From: Sulfurovum sp. TSL6 | GTDB taxonomy: Bacteria; Campylobacterota; Campylobacteria; Campylobacterales; Sulfurovaceae | Assembly (NCBI RefSeq): GCF_019972115.1 | Contig: NZ_BPFJ01000003.1 | Span: 390,495-454,494, forward strand | Direction of reading: 5' to 3' | Length of the DNA stretch: 64,000 bases | Shown: positions 8,830 through 17,022 of the stretch, in pieces | Position numbering within the stretch: the stretch's first letter is position 1 | Layout: every line of letters starts with the position of its first letter | Program-made: the position numbers and the translations under genes | Notes under the pieces: generated by a model | Seen by the model: the letters and a program-made list of their open reading frames with translations, nothing else | Told to the model about the DNA's origin: nothing | Databases searched by the model: none

Positions 8830-9327
8830 ATGAAACAAAAAAAAACCCTATGGATGCTTATGGCACTTATGATGACAGCTACCTTACCGGCATTAGCTAA
8901 AGAGAAGAAAGTTACAAAGATCGTTTATCAATGTGATTTCCCGGATGTAAAGCGTGTGCATCTCATGCTAAATACACTGAACAATGCGGTAAAACATTAC
9001 CAAAGTACATTAGAAGAGTATGAGATAAATGTCGTAGCCCTTGGTCCCTGTCTGCAATATGTGATGAAGGACTTTAAAGATACGGGATTTGAGAAAAAGC
9101 CTTATATTGAGCATGGTGGACCTGCAGGAAATGGTACTTCGGGACGTATTAAGAGTTTACTCATGACAGCAGGTGACAATATGAAAATTATCGCATGCCA
9201 GAATACCATGAAGAAGAAAAATGTTAAAGAAGAACAAATGGAAGATTATGCAGAACTAACTCCAGGAGGGATTATTAAAATCATTGATCTTCAGAAAGAG
9301 GGAGCTTCATATATTAAAATAATGTAA
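8830..9327 (+). CDS. Periplasmic DsrE-like protein 2
   Basis: A 23-residue signal peptide (cleavage near ALAKE) is followed by a DsrE-like domain. It has KIVYQCDFPD with an extra Cys, a strand YEINVVALGP and a conserved Cys in KIIACQNTMKKK, then GGIIKIIDLQKEGASYIKI. The ACxNTM segment is shared with the paralogue at 17023, whereas the protein at 3588 has VCGVG there. Likely a sulfur carrier or binding protein in the periplasm. It lies 13 bases after the porin gene with the same promoter; a hairpin at 9344 follows. Confidence 0.78.
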   Translation: MKQKKTLWMLMALMMTATLPALAKEKKVTKIVYQCDFPDVKRVHLMLNTLNNAVKHYQSTLEEYEINVVALGPCLQYVMKDFKDTGFEKKPYIEHGGPAGNGTSGRIKSLLMTAGDNMKIIACQNTMKKKNVKEEQMEDYAELTPGGIIKIIDLQKEGASYIKIM

Positions 9328-9343
9328 TACTTCTTACTGTAAG

Positions 9344-9377
9344 CATAAACAGGTCAAAGCTGTTTATGTTTTGACCT
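9344..9377 (+). terminator. Hairpin after the porin-DsrE operon
   Basis: CATAAACAG (9344-9352) pairs perfectly with CTGTTTATG (9360-9368), with a 7-base loop, followed by TTTTGACCT. The loop region GTCAAA can also pair with TTTGAC at 9370-9375, which would make a pseudoknot or a competing hairpin. Probably a weak terminator isolating the porin operon from soxX. Confidence 0.6.
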
Positions 9378-9512
9378 TATCTCCAAAACATTATTTAAAT
9401 CATGATTTATAGAGCATTCTCATAAAGTGGTTGTTATCTTTCTTATGAAAAATATTAGCCTTTATAATAATACTTTTTGATTATAAAAGATAATGAAAAT
9501 ATTTTTATAAAA

Positions 9513-9544
9513 TTTACACTTTCTTTACATTCCTTAGTTATGAT
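9513..9544 (+). promoter_or_regulatory. Candidate sulfur-regulon promoter (sox operon)
   Basis: TTTACA (9513-9518), 5 bases, TTTACA (9524-9529), 9 bases, TATGAT (9539-9544). This is the best-formed copy: both repeats are identical. The soxX ATG at 9578 lies 33 bases downstream, with AAAAGGAG as Shine-Dalgarno. Confidence 0.7.
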
Positions 9545-9577
9545 ACTTCCTGAAAAAACAAATTAAAAGGAGTATGA

Positions 9578-10153
9578 ATGCATACAAAGATCAAATGTTT
9601 TGCCTATGCAACATTGTTTTTATCAGCTTCAGCATCACTATGTGCTGTGGATTTGACAAAAGCATATGATATGCCAGATGCAACAAAGATGATAGAGAAG
9701 GATCTATTCCCGGCAGCTAAAAAGTACACAATGCCAAAGAGCTGCGATCTCACAGATGCGAATGCAATTGCTAGAGGGAAATTTATGTTCCATAATCTCA
9801 ATGGAAAAAAAGCAAAAGCAAATCCACCAGCAGGGTTGGCTAAGTTTGTTGAGAAAAAAGGTAAAGACGGTAAAGTAACAAAAAAGCCAAAACAGTATGG
9901 TAACTGTGTAGCATGTCATGACATTGAAGGTGCAAAAGGTGCAGGAAACATCGGTCCTAGTCTTACAGGATACAAGGAAATGTTCTTGGATACAAAAGTA
10001 AGAGATGCACAATTTGTTTATCAAAAAATTGCAGATCCTAGAGTGGACAATGCAAATACACATATGACGGTTAATCTTACTACAGGACTCTTTAATGAGC
10101 AAGAGATTTGTGATTATACTGCGTACGTTGTATCGGAAAAAAAGAAAAAGTAA
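9578..10153 (+). CDS. soxX: Sulfur-oxidising cytochrome c subunit SoxX
   Basis: SoxX pairs with SoxA to form the SoxAX cytochrome, which joins thiosulfate oxidatively to the carrier Cys of SoxY in the periplasm. The protein has a signal peptide (about residues 1-23), then a long N-terminal segment, a single heme c site CVACH at 110-114 followed by GNIGPSL, and a later axial Met candidate in THMTVNL. The 191 aa length is within the range for SoxX with an N-terminal extension. It is first gene of soxXYZAB, 13 bases before soxY. Confidence 0.93.
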   Translation: MHTKIKCFAYATLFLSASASLCAVDLTKAYDMPDATKMIEKDLFPAAKKYTMPKSCDLTDANAIARGKFMFHNLNGKKAKANPPAGLAKFVEKKGKDGKVTKKPKQYGNCVACHDIEGAKGAGNIGPSLTGYKEMFLDTKVRDAQFVYQKIADPRVDNANTHMTVNLTTGLFNEQEICDYTAYVVSEKKKK

Positions 10154-10166
10154 AGGAAAATAAAGA

Positions 10167-10634
10167 ATGGAAAGAAGAAATTTTATAAAAAGTATCTGTG
10201 CAGCATCAGCTGTAGCAGCGACAGTGACACCTTCAGCACTACTTGCGAAAGAAGCACCAAAGGGTGGAAATATATTGAGTTATGATGCTGCTGTAGCAGC
10301 TATTACAGGTGGGAAAGCGGTAGCAGACAGCGATAAAGTGAAGTTGACAGTACCTGAAATCGCAGAGAATGGTGCCGTTGTACCTGTAAAGGTTGAAGTA
10401 GATAATCCTATGGAAGAAAGTAATTATGTAAAAGCGATCCATGTACTGAGTACTAAAAATGGTAATGCAAGATGTGCAGATGTCATGCTTACACCACTGA
10501 ATGGAAAAGGATATTTTGCAACAAGAGTAAAATTGGGCGGAACACAAGATGTTGTTGCATTGGTAGAGCTTAGCGATGGTACTTTTATGAAATCAGCGAA
10601 AAGTGTTAAAGTAACTATCGGTGGATGTGGTTGA
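10167..10634 (+). CDS. soxY: Thiosulfate-carrier protein SoxY
   Basis: SoxY carries the substrate on a C-terminal Cys while oxidation proceeds. A twin-arginine signal (ERRNFIKS, then Ala-rich core to about residue 27) shows Tat export, probably together with SoxZ, which has no signal. The mature immunoglobulin-like domain is followed by the swinging arm ending in TIGGCG; the Cys is the penultimate residue, with one Gly fewer than the usual GGCGG. Unusually, 108 bases separate it from soxZ. Confidence 0.94.
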   Translation: MERRNFIKSICAASAVAATVTPSALLAKEAPKGGNILSYDAAVAAITGGKAVADSDKVKLTVPEIAENGAVVPVKVEVDNPMEESNYVKAIHVLSTKNGNARCADVMLTPLNGKGYFATRVKLGGTQDVVALVELSDGTFMKSAKSVKVTIGGCG

Positions 10635-10644
10635 TGATATCAAG

Positions 10645-10708
10645 TGATGTTTACATGGAAAACATCAAGATTTAGTAAGAGAGATGGAAAAAGAAAAGAT
10701 CTTTTTTC
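10645..10708 (+). other. Spacer between soxY and soxZ with hairpins
   Basis: The 108-base gap holds a perfect 8-bp stem (TGATGTTT 10645-10652 with AAACATCA 10660-10667). A second A/T stem lies around the palindrome AAAAGATCTTTT (10694-10705) and runs into six T residues. It could attenuate transcription or stabilise the soxXY end of the message. Confidence 0.5.
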
Positions 10709-10742
10709 AATAGAAAAAATAATAATTAAAAAAGGATAATAG

Positions 10743-11081
10743 ATGGCAGAAAAAAGAAAATCGATGATTAAAATCAAACCTAAAAAATATAAAACGGGAG
10801 ATTTGGTAAAAGTTGATTTTATTGTAATTCACCCGATGGATACAGGTTTACAAAAAGATAAAAAAACTGGAGAGATCATACCAGCACATTTTATCGATAA
10901 CATTACTTTCTCTTTAGATGGTAAACCATTTACAACAATGAAAGTTTGGGAAACTGTTTCAACAAACCCTTATTTCTCTGTAAACCTAAAAGTACCTGGT
11001 AAAGGTAAAATAACGGTTGAGTATACAGACAATACAGGTGAGAAAAATACAAAGAGTAAAAAACTTAAGCCAAAAGGATAA
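10743..11081 (+). CDS. soxZ: SoxZ, partner of SoxY
   Basis: A leaderless small protein of 112 aa, as expected for SoxZ, which is exported bound to SoxY. The single immunoglobulin-like beta-sandwich shows KSMIKIKPKKYKTGDLV at the start and the conserved VDFIVIHPMDTG loop, then an IPAHFIDNITF strand and FSVNLKVPGKGKITV. It ends with a Lys-rich tail. Four bases separate it from soxA. Its own Shine-Dalgarno (AAAAAAGGATAATAG) precedes the ATG, consistent with independent translation after the long spacer. Confidence 0.93.
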   Translation: MAEKRKSMIKIKPKKYKTGDLVKVDFIVIHPMDTGLQKDKKTGEIIPAHFIDNITFSLDGKPFTTMKVWETVSTNPYFSVNLKVPGKGKITVEYTDNTGEKNTKSKKLKPKG

Positions 11082-11084
11082 GCA

Positions 11085-11861
11085 ATGAAAAGAGTAATAT
11101 TACCTTTAGCTCTTTTGGCAACCATGGGAACTGTAACGGTAAATGCCGGTGAGCAGTTCGCTATGAGTGATGCTGATAGAGCCATGTATCAAGAGATGCT
11201 AGAAAATAATCCCGCTGAAATCTATGTAGAAGAAGGTGGAGAAATTTTTGAAGAAGAATTAGGTGGAGAAGCAGCTTTAGCAAAATTTTTAGGAGTCTCT
11301 GAAAAAGAGTTGCCTAAATACATTGCAGGATTCCCAAGATATATAGCAAAACTTGGTAATGTTGTCGGACTCGATCAAGTGATGCAAGCGATGCAAGTAG
11401 AGCAAGGTAAAGAGAAAACAAAACTCAAATCAGGGAAAATGTTCTCTATGCTTGCTTATGTAAAATCATTAGCAAATGATGAAGTGATCAATATCGATGT
11501 GACTGCAGATGAACACATTAAAGCAGCCTATGCTTTAGGTGAAAAAACCTATATGACTCCAAGAGGGGGAAGAGGTCTTTCATGTAACTCTTGCCATAGT
11601 GCAGATATCGTGGGACAAGTACTGAGAACACAGCCACTTCCGGATCTAGGTGACAATAATGTTGCTGGTACATGGCCGGCTTACCGTATGACAAAGTCAA
11701 GTCTTAGAACGACACAAAGAAGATTTCAAGGATGTATGAACAATGCATTGCTTAAAGTTATTCCTATAGGATCTAAAGAGATGAATGCACTCGAAGTATA
11801 CGTGACTAAACTTGCAGCGGATAAGAAAAAGCCAATGGCTATCCCTGGTTTGAAGAGATAA
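11085..11861 (+). CDS. soxA: Sulfur-oxidising cytochrome c subunit SoxA (mono-heme)
   Basis: Catalytic subunit of SoxAX, which forms the SoxY-thiosulfonate. There is a signal peptide (residues 1-21, cleavage near VNAGEQ), one heme c motif CNSCH at 167-171, and the distal Cys217 in RRFQGCMNN that serves as the persulfide-modified heme ligand. SoxA with only the C-terminal heme is one of the two known classes; the N-terminal heme is absent here, and that region (residues 30-130) is acidic. It lies between soxZ and soxB with gaps under 10 bases. Confidence 0.93.
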   Translation: MKRVILPLALLATMGTVTVNAGEQFAMSDADRAMYQEMLENNPAEIYVEEGGEIFEEELGGEAALAKFLGVSEKELPKYIAGFPRYIAKLGNVVGLDQVMQAMQVEQGKEKTKLKSGKMFSMLAYVKSLANDEVINIDVTADEHIKAAYALGEKTYMTPRGGRGLSCNSCHSADIVGQVLRTQPLPDLGDNNVAGTWPAYRMTKSSLRTTQRRFQGCMNNALLKVIPIGSKEMNALEVYVTKLAADKKKPMAIPGLKR

Positions 11862-11870
11862 GGGGATAAA

Positions 11871-13649
11871 ATGGAAATAGATAGACGAGACTTCCTACAG
11901 ATTGCTGCATCACTAGGTTTACTAGGGGCAACTGGAGGAACCAATCTTTTTGCTGGTGAAGCCGGTAAAGAGCGTATCAAAAAATTGACTTTTTCTGATA
12001 TCGTAGATTTCAAGCCTAAAGGAAAAGCAACGCTACTTCACATTTGTGATCTGCATGCACACCTTAAGCCACTATACTGGAGAGAACCATCTACACTTAT
12101 TTCTGCAAAGAATTTAGTAGGAACACCAGGATTTATTTGTGGAGAGAGTTTCCAAAAATACTATGGTATTGCTCCAGGAAGTTTAGATGCGTACTTTGAT
12201 ACACACAATGACTTTACCGAACTTGCTAAAAAGTTTGGAAAAATGGGTGGTATCGCACATATGAAGCCTATTATCGATCATGTGAAAAAAGAGAGAGGTT
12301 CAGAGAATGTACTTCTTTTAGACAGTGGTGATACATGGCAAGGTACAGCAGTTGCACTCAAAACTGATGGTGAAGCGATCGTAGATGCGCAAAACTATCT
12401 GGGTGTAGATGTGATGGTCGGACACTGGGAATTTACCTATGGTAAAGAGCGTGTTCATGAATTGATCGGTATGCTAAAAGGAGATTTCATTTCCCAAAAT
12501 GTGATCGACAATGATCCATTCTCAGATGAGTTTGAAGAGTTGATCTTCCCACCATACTCTATCCAAGAGGTAGGTGGTGCAAAGATAGGTATTATCGGGC
12601 AGTCATTCCCGTTCACATCTACTGCAAACCCTAAAAAGTTTACAGAAGGTTGGAGTTTCGCTCTTCGTCATGAATCACTGCAAGAGTATGTAAATGAACT
12701 TCGTAATGAGAAAAAAGTAGATGCAGTGGTTGTATTGAGTCATGATGGATTCTCTGTAGATCAGGAATTGGCTAAAAAAGTGACAGGTGTTGACTTCATT
12801 TTAAGTGGTCACACACACGATCCTAGCCCAGAGCCTATTATTGTGAATGATACAATCATTCTCATTTCAGGAAGTCATGGTAAGTATATTTCAAGACTTG
12901 ATCTAGATATTCAAGATAAAAAAGTCGTTGATTACAGTTATAAACTCATACCTGTAGCTTCAAACCTTATCCCTGCGGATAAAGCGGGAGTTGATTTAGT
13001 TGAAAAATGGTATAAGCCTTATAATAAAGAGCTCAATGAAGTACTTGGTACTACCAAAGGACTTCTGTATAAAAGAGATACTTTCTACTCAACGTTTGAT
13101 TCGCTTATAGGTATGGCGATTCAAGACGAGATGAAATGTGATATCAACTTTAATCCAGGATATAGATGGGGTACAACAGTACTTCCGGGTGATGACATCT
13201 TAAAAGACAATGTCTATGAGATGACGGCGATCACATACCCTGAGGTTTATACATTTGACCTCAAAGGTAAAGTGATAGCAAAATTGATGGAAGACATTGC
13301 AGATAATGTATTTAACGCAAATCCACTTCTGCAACAAGGTGGTGACATGAGTAGAATCACAGGTGCAAGTTATAGCATCAAAATATCTGCTCCATCGGGT
13401 AAGCGTATTTCTGACTTTATGATAGGTGGAAAGCCTATCGATATGGAAAAAACCTATAGGGTCTCATCATGGGGAGGAAACTTGCAGAATGTAGGTGAAA
13501 ACCTTGATGAAAAAGCGATACGTCCAGTCTATGAGGTGGTCAGTGATTATATTCGTAGACAAAAAGTGATCGACATTCCTATGGAATCTAATGTGAAAGT
13601 GTTAGATATGGATTGTGGATGTCCGGTCGAAGGTGCTAAGTGTTCATAA
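11871..13649 (+). CDS. soxB: Thiosulfohydrolase SoxB
   Basis: SoxB releases sulfate hydrolytically from the SoxY-bound thiosulfonate in the periplasm using a dimanganese centre. It starts with a Tat signal (DRRDFLQIAASLG). Metal ligands of the 5'-nucleotidase/calcineurin fold are visible: Asp60 and His62 (ICDLHAH), Asp151 (DSGDTWQG), the SoxB-specific GHWEFTYG at 184-191 replacing GNHE, LSHDG, and SGHTHDP. A 5'-nucleotidase C-terminal domain follows. At 592 aa it is full length and ends with an unusual Cys-rich tail (DCGCPVEGAKCS). No soxCD is nearby, so sulfane sulfur may accumulate or be handled by other proteins. Confidence 0.95.
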   Translation: MEIDRRDFLQIAASLGLLGATGGTNLFAGEAGKERIKKLTFSDIVDFKPKGKATLLHICDLHAHLKPLYWREPSTLISAKNLVGTPGFICGESFQKYYGIAPGSLDAYFDTHNDFTELAKKFGKMGGIAHMKPIIDHVKKERGSENVLLLDSGDTWQGTAVALKTDGEAIVDAQNYLGVDVMVGHWEFTYGKERVHELIGMLKGDFISQNVIDNDPFSDEFEELIFPPYSIQEVGGAKIGIIGQSFPFTSTANPKKFTEGWSFALRHESLQEYVNELRNEKKVDAVVVLSHDGFSVDQELAKKVTGVDFILSGHTHDPSPEPIIVNDTIILISGSHGKYISRLDLDIQDKKVVDYSYKLIPVASNLIPADKAGVDLVEKWYKPYNKELNEVLGTTKGLLYKRDTFYSTFDSLIGMAIQDEMKCDINFNPGYRWGTTVLPGDDILKDNVYEMTAITYPEVYTFDLKGKVIAKLMEDIADNVFNANPLLQQGGDMSRITGASYSIKISAPSGKRISDFMIGGKPIDMEKTYRVSSWGGNLQNVGENLDEKAIRPVYEVVSDYIRRQKVIDIPMESNVKVLDMDCGCPVEGAKCS

Positions 13650-13659
13650 GTTAGAACCG

Positions 13660-13736
13660 TGCCTCGTCTTTCTATTTGAAATGTTGTAGTCTCCTTTTGA
13701 AAGACGGGGCATTGGAAGTTGTGATAAAATCACAAC
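13660..13736 (+). terminator. Double hairpin after soxB
   Basis: TGCCTCGTCTTTC (13660-13672) pairs with GAAAGACGGGGCA (13699-13711) with one G-T wobble across a long loop. A second perfect 8-bp stem, GTTGTGAT (13718-13725) with ATCACAAC (13729-13736), is followed by TTTATTAT. Probably termination or processing after soxB. Confidence 0.6.
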
Positions 13737-13743
13737 TTTATTA

Positions 13744-13756
13744 TAACACAGTGTTA
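13744..13756 (+). promoter_or_regulatory. Small palindrome before the OprD-like porin
   Basis: TAACAC-A-GTGTTA is a perfect 6+6 dyad 40 bases before the ATG at 13796. It could be an operator, but no -10 is clear. The start itself has a strong AAAAGGGG Shine-Dalgarno. Confidence 0.3.
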
Positions 13757-13795
13757 ATAAAGTCATTATGACAAAAAATAATAAAAGGGGTAAAA

Positions 13796-15322
13796 ATGAA
13801 CAAGGGAAGAATAAAAATCAGTTTAGCAGCATCAGTGCTATTATGTATGGGAACATCTGCTATAGCAGGTGGAGACATCGCTCCAGTTGAGCCGGTAGTA
13901 TCGGTTAAAAAAGATACACCTAAACGTAAACTCAAAGGTAATATGGTAGTTGAATATAATGTGTTACCGGGAAGCGTAGACAATATCCGTGATATGTTTG
14001 GTGAAGGTATCTTTTACGGAAGACTCAGATCGAATACATTCTATTGGGATTGGGATAATGAGGATTACGGAACAGGCGGAAAGCAAAAAGACAATAAAAA
14101 CTGGGGTGTAGGTGGAAGCCTTATCTATAAATCAGCTGTATTGGACGGGTTCAGCTTTACGATGGGCTATTATGGTTCATTAAATCCTGAAATCTTCAGA
14201 ATGGATGACGATGAAGTCGGATTTGCAAAAGCGGGTAAAGATACATTCAGTAGACATAAAGTTGACACAACAGGTGCTTATGGTATGCACGTTCTAGGTC
14301 AAGCATACCTTGAATACAACAATGGTACTGTTGATGTGAAAGCTGGACGTCAACTCTTTGAATCTGTCTTTACGGCTTCAAATGACACGAAAATGATACC
14401 AAATACCTTTGATGGTGTGAGTGTAAGTGCAAAAGTTGCACCAAAAACTACAGCGAGAGTCGCATGGTTTGCTAAACAAAAATTAAGAGACCATGAAAAT
14501 GCACATGATGTGGTTACATTTAAAAATGTAGATGGTGAGAGCTGGGATAATAATGATGATGCGGGGGTTCACAAAGGACTTTCATATGCTAATTTTACAG
14601 ATCCAGCTATTAATGAAGACCCGAACCATGATATGTTCCTAGGGGATATCAAGACAAAAGCGATAGACAATCTAGACTTTACGTTAAGTGCTTTAACAGT
14701 GCCTGGTGTAGTGACGGATGTTGTTGGTGAAGCACACTATAGATTTAATCTAGACAATGGTTGGGCAGTAAGACCTGGTGTGAGATATTTCCATCAAATG
14801 GATGATGGTGGTGGGGAAGTTGCCGGATATACAAATCTGACTGGTAAGGTTGCAACAGGTTATGATGCAGGCGTAGCTACTTCACTTGATAGTAGTCTTT
14901 TCTGTGGAAGAGTTGACCTAGAAATGCCAAACAAAAAAGGTTTCTTTAGACTTGGTTACTCAAAAGTGGCAGATGAAGCAGATATCGTTGCACCATGGAG
15001 AGGATTCCCTACAGGTGGATTTACAAGAGCAATGGCACAGTATAACTGGTATGCAAATACTGAAACATTCATGGCTAGAGCTGTGTATAAGTTCAACTCA
15101 ACATGGAAAGCTAGTTTAAGATATGCGATTCAGGATTTTGATGATGCTAAAACAACTATTCAACCTGATAGTAATGTATGGCACTTAGATACTTGGACGA
15201 ATATCACAAAAAGACTTCAAATGAGAACACGTATCGGTTTGGTTGATGCTGATGTTGGTTCAACAGGAAAAACAGATACTTCTTATAATGAATATCGTTT
15301 AGAGTTTAACTACCTCTTCTAG
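13796..15322 (+). CDS. OprD-like outer-membrane porin
   Basis: A signal peptide (cleavage near AIAGG, residue 26) is followed by a strand-rich barrel of about 480 residues. It contains the OprD-type block DVKAGRQLFE...MIPNTFDGVSV, where the family has AGRQ and a conserved P..F.G. It ends in EFNYLF with the C-terminal aromatic needed for barrel insertion. OprD porins admit small, often anionic substrates. It comes after soxB and a likely terminator, and 8 bases before the metallo-hydrolase gene, so it heads its own operon. Its family differs from that of the porin at 7404. Confidence 0.8.
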   Translation: MNKGRIKISLAASVLLCMGTSAIAGGDIAPVEPVVSVKKDTPKRKLKGNMVVEYNVLPGSVDNIRDMFGEGIFYGRLRSNTFYWDWDNEDYGTGGKQKDNKNWGVGGSLIYKSAVLDGFSFTMGYYGSLNPEIFRMDDDEVGFAKAGKDTFSRHKVDTTGAYGMHVLGQAYLEYNNGTVDVKAGRQLFESVFTASNDTKMIPNTFDGVSVSAKVAPKTTARVAWFAKQKLRDHENAHDVVTFKNVDGESWDNNDDAGVHKGLSYANFTDPAINEDPNHDMFLGDIKTKAIDNLDFTLSALTVPGVVTDVVGEAHYRFNLDNGWAVRPGVRYFHQMDDGGGEVAGYTNLTGKVATGYDAGVATSLDSSLFCGRVDLEMPNKKGFFRLGYSKVADEADIVAPWRGFPTGGFTRAMAQYNWYANTETFMARAVYKFNSTWKASLRYAIQDFDDAKTTIQPDSNVWHLDTWTNITKRLQMRTRIGLVDADVGSTGKTDTSYNEYRLEFNYLF

Positions 15323-15330
15323 GAGTAAGA

Positions 15331-16248
15331 GTGAAAAGCATCATAGCATTCTGTTTATGTTTATGGACAGCACAGGCGTACGAATATGATTTGACGCCTG
15401 TTAAGGTCTCTGAAAATGTACATTGCTTTTTTGGTGCACTAGAAAATATCACCAAAGAAAACGGTGGTAATATGGTTAATACATGTTTTGTTCAAACAAA
15501 ACAGGGGTTTGTTGTCATAGACAGCGGCCCTACTTATGCCTATGCCAAACAGGCATATACGCAAATGCAAAAGATCCAAAACCTCCCTGTAAAGTATGTT
15601 ATCAATACGCATGATCATGACGACCATTGGTTAGGCAATAGTTTTTATAAAAGCAAAGGCGCTTTGTTGATAGGTCCACGGACGTATGAACAAAATGTAG
15701 TTGTGGGTATGGAAACGCGAATGCAGCGTACTTTAGGCAGTGAAATTTACGCTAAAACAGAGATCGTGGATCTTGACACTATCGTAGATGACGACCTTAC
15801 ACTCAATGTCGGAGACAAGACCTTTAAAATTAAACAATTGGTAGCAAAAGCACACACCCAAGGTGATCTTATTGTATACTTACCGAATGAAAAAGTACTA
15901 TTTGCAGGAGATCTTGTGTTTAATGGCAGGGTCACGTCTATACGAGATGGTTCAATCATAGGTTCTATCAAGGCATTGGCAAAAATAGATGCACTGCATC
16001 CTAATGTCATCATAGGCGGGCATGGATACAAAACAGATGCCAATGCTACAAAAGCACTCAAAGAATACCTGCTTGAAATGAAAGAAGAGGTACTCGATGC
16101 GTTGGATAATGACGTCTCTATGGAACAGGTCACTAAAAAAGTAACTATGCCAAAATATAAAGATATGAAACTCTATGATGTGTTGCACAGCCGCAATGTA
16201 TTTGAAGCGTATCGAGAACTTGAAATGTATGATGAGGATGAAGAATGA
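15331..16248 (+). CDS. Periplasmic metallo-beta-lactamase-fold hydrolase
   Basis: The start codon is GTG with AGGAGT just upstream. A signal peptide (about residues 1-16) precedes the fold. Zn ligands are visible: HDHDDH at 94-99, His in KAHTQGD, Asp in FAGDLVF and His in IGGHG. It resembles the SoxH-type and quinoprotein-relay metallo-hydrolases found beside sox genes, whose reaction is not settled. A thioester, glutathione-persulfide or sulfur-ester substrate is possible. It overlaps the heme c-thioredoxin gene by four bases, so the two probably work together. Confidence 0.8.
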   Translation: MKSIIAFCLCLWTAQAYEYDLTPVKVSENVHCFFGALENITKENGGNMVNTCFVQTKQGFVVIDSGPTYAYAKQAYTQMQKIQNLPVKYVINTHDHDDHWLGNSFYKSKGALLIGPRTYEQNVVVGMETRMQRTLGSEIYAKTEIVDLDTIVDDDLTLNVGDKTFKIKQLVAKAHTQGDLIVYLPNEKVLFAGDLVFNGRVTSIRDGSIIGSIKALAKIDALHPNVIIGGHGYKTDANATKALKEYLLEMKEEVLDALDNDVSMEQVTKKVTMPKYKDMKLYDVLHSRNVFEAYRELEMYDEDEE

Positions 16249-17012
16249 GAATAGCATTGGCTATGTTAATTTATTTAAATGCACTTTTTGCGATGGAAGG
16301 AAAGGAAGTCTATGAAAAAAAATGTGCTTCTTGTCATCCGGGCTATATCTCTATGTCTAAACTTAAAGAGAATTTTCAAGACTATAACAATACACTCCTG
16401 AAGCTTACTGCACCCACGTTAAACCAGCTCTCTTATAGATTAAAAAAGAGTATAGGAGATCCTAAAGGTGACAATGAGATACATCGTATGGAAGTGGCAG
16501 CATTTATCAGTGAGTATGTGCTGCATCCAGACAGACAAAAAAGTCTCTGTTTAGACGAAGTGATGCAGTCTTTTCAAACCATGCCCAGTCTTGAAGGAAA
16601 GATCAGCGAAGAGGAACTTGAAGCAGTAAGTACCTACATTTATGATTTTGATGAGAAGGTCTTAGCAGAGAAAGGTGTACACTATGAAGGCTTCGAAAAA
16701 GCATTGCAAAAAGCAAAGCAAGAGGATAAGATCATTATGCTTAAAGTGATGACGAAAGATTGTTATTTCTGTAGAAAAATGGAGAGAGAAGTAATGATAG
16801 AAAAAGAGATAGTCGAGTTTTTAGAACAGGATTTTATCCCTGTCTCGATCGACATTTCTACGACAGAACTTCCTTTGGGATTACAAACCGAATTGACACC
16901 AAGCTTTATTTTTATAGATAAAAATGCTAAAGTATTATTAAACATACCCGGAGCATGGAATAAGATGGATTTTCTTGACATATTAAGAGAAGCCAAAACG
17001 AAACAGAGGTAA
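16245..17012 (+). CDS. Cytochrome c-thioredoxin fusion protein
   Basis: A signal peptide (residues 1-16) is followed by a small mono-heme cytochrome c domain with CASCH at 27-31 and candidate axial Met ligands in the 80-125 region. It is joined to a C-terminal thioredoxin-like domain with CYFC at 173-176 and a cis-Pro loop ELTPSF. The thioredoxin part resembles the proteins at 1642 and 2032. The fusion could pass electrons from a thiol or persulfide on one domain to the heme on the other in the periplasm. It overlaps the metallo-hydrolase by four bases and precedes a DsrE-like gene by 10. Confidence 0.82.
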   Translation: MRIALAMLIYLNALFAMEGKEVYEKKCASCHPGYISMSKLKENFQDYNNTLLKLTAPTLNQLSYRLKKSIGDPKGDNEIHRMEVAAFISEYVLHPDRQKSLCLDEVMQSFQTMPSLEGKISEEELEAVSTYIYDFDEKVLAEKGVHYEGFEKALQKAKQEDKIIMLKVMTKDCYFCRKMEREVMIEKEIVEFLEQDFIPVSIDISTTELPLGLQTELTPSFIFIDKNAKVLLNIPGAWNKMDFLDILREAKTKQR

Positions 17013-17022
17013 AGGATAAAAG

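Noticed and set aside
13744..13756. Palindrome TAACAC-A-GTGTTA as an operator of the sulfur regulon
   Set aside because: It is not related to the TTTACA repeats and has only one copy, so it is kept as a low-confidence feature only.
15331..16248. Naming the metallo-beta-lactamase-fold protein soxH
   Set aside because: The fold fits but the reaction and orthology to SoxH cannot be decided from motifs alone.
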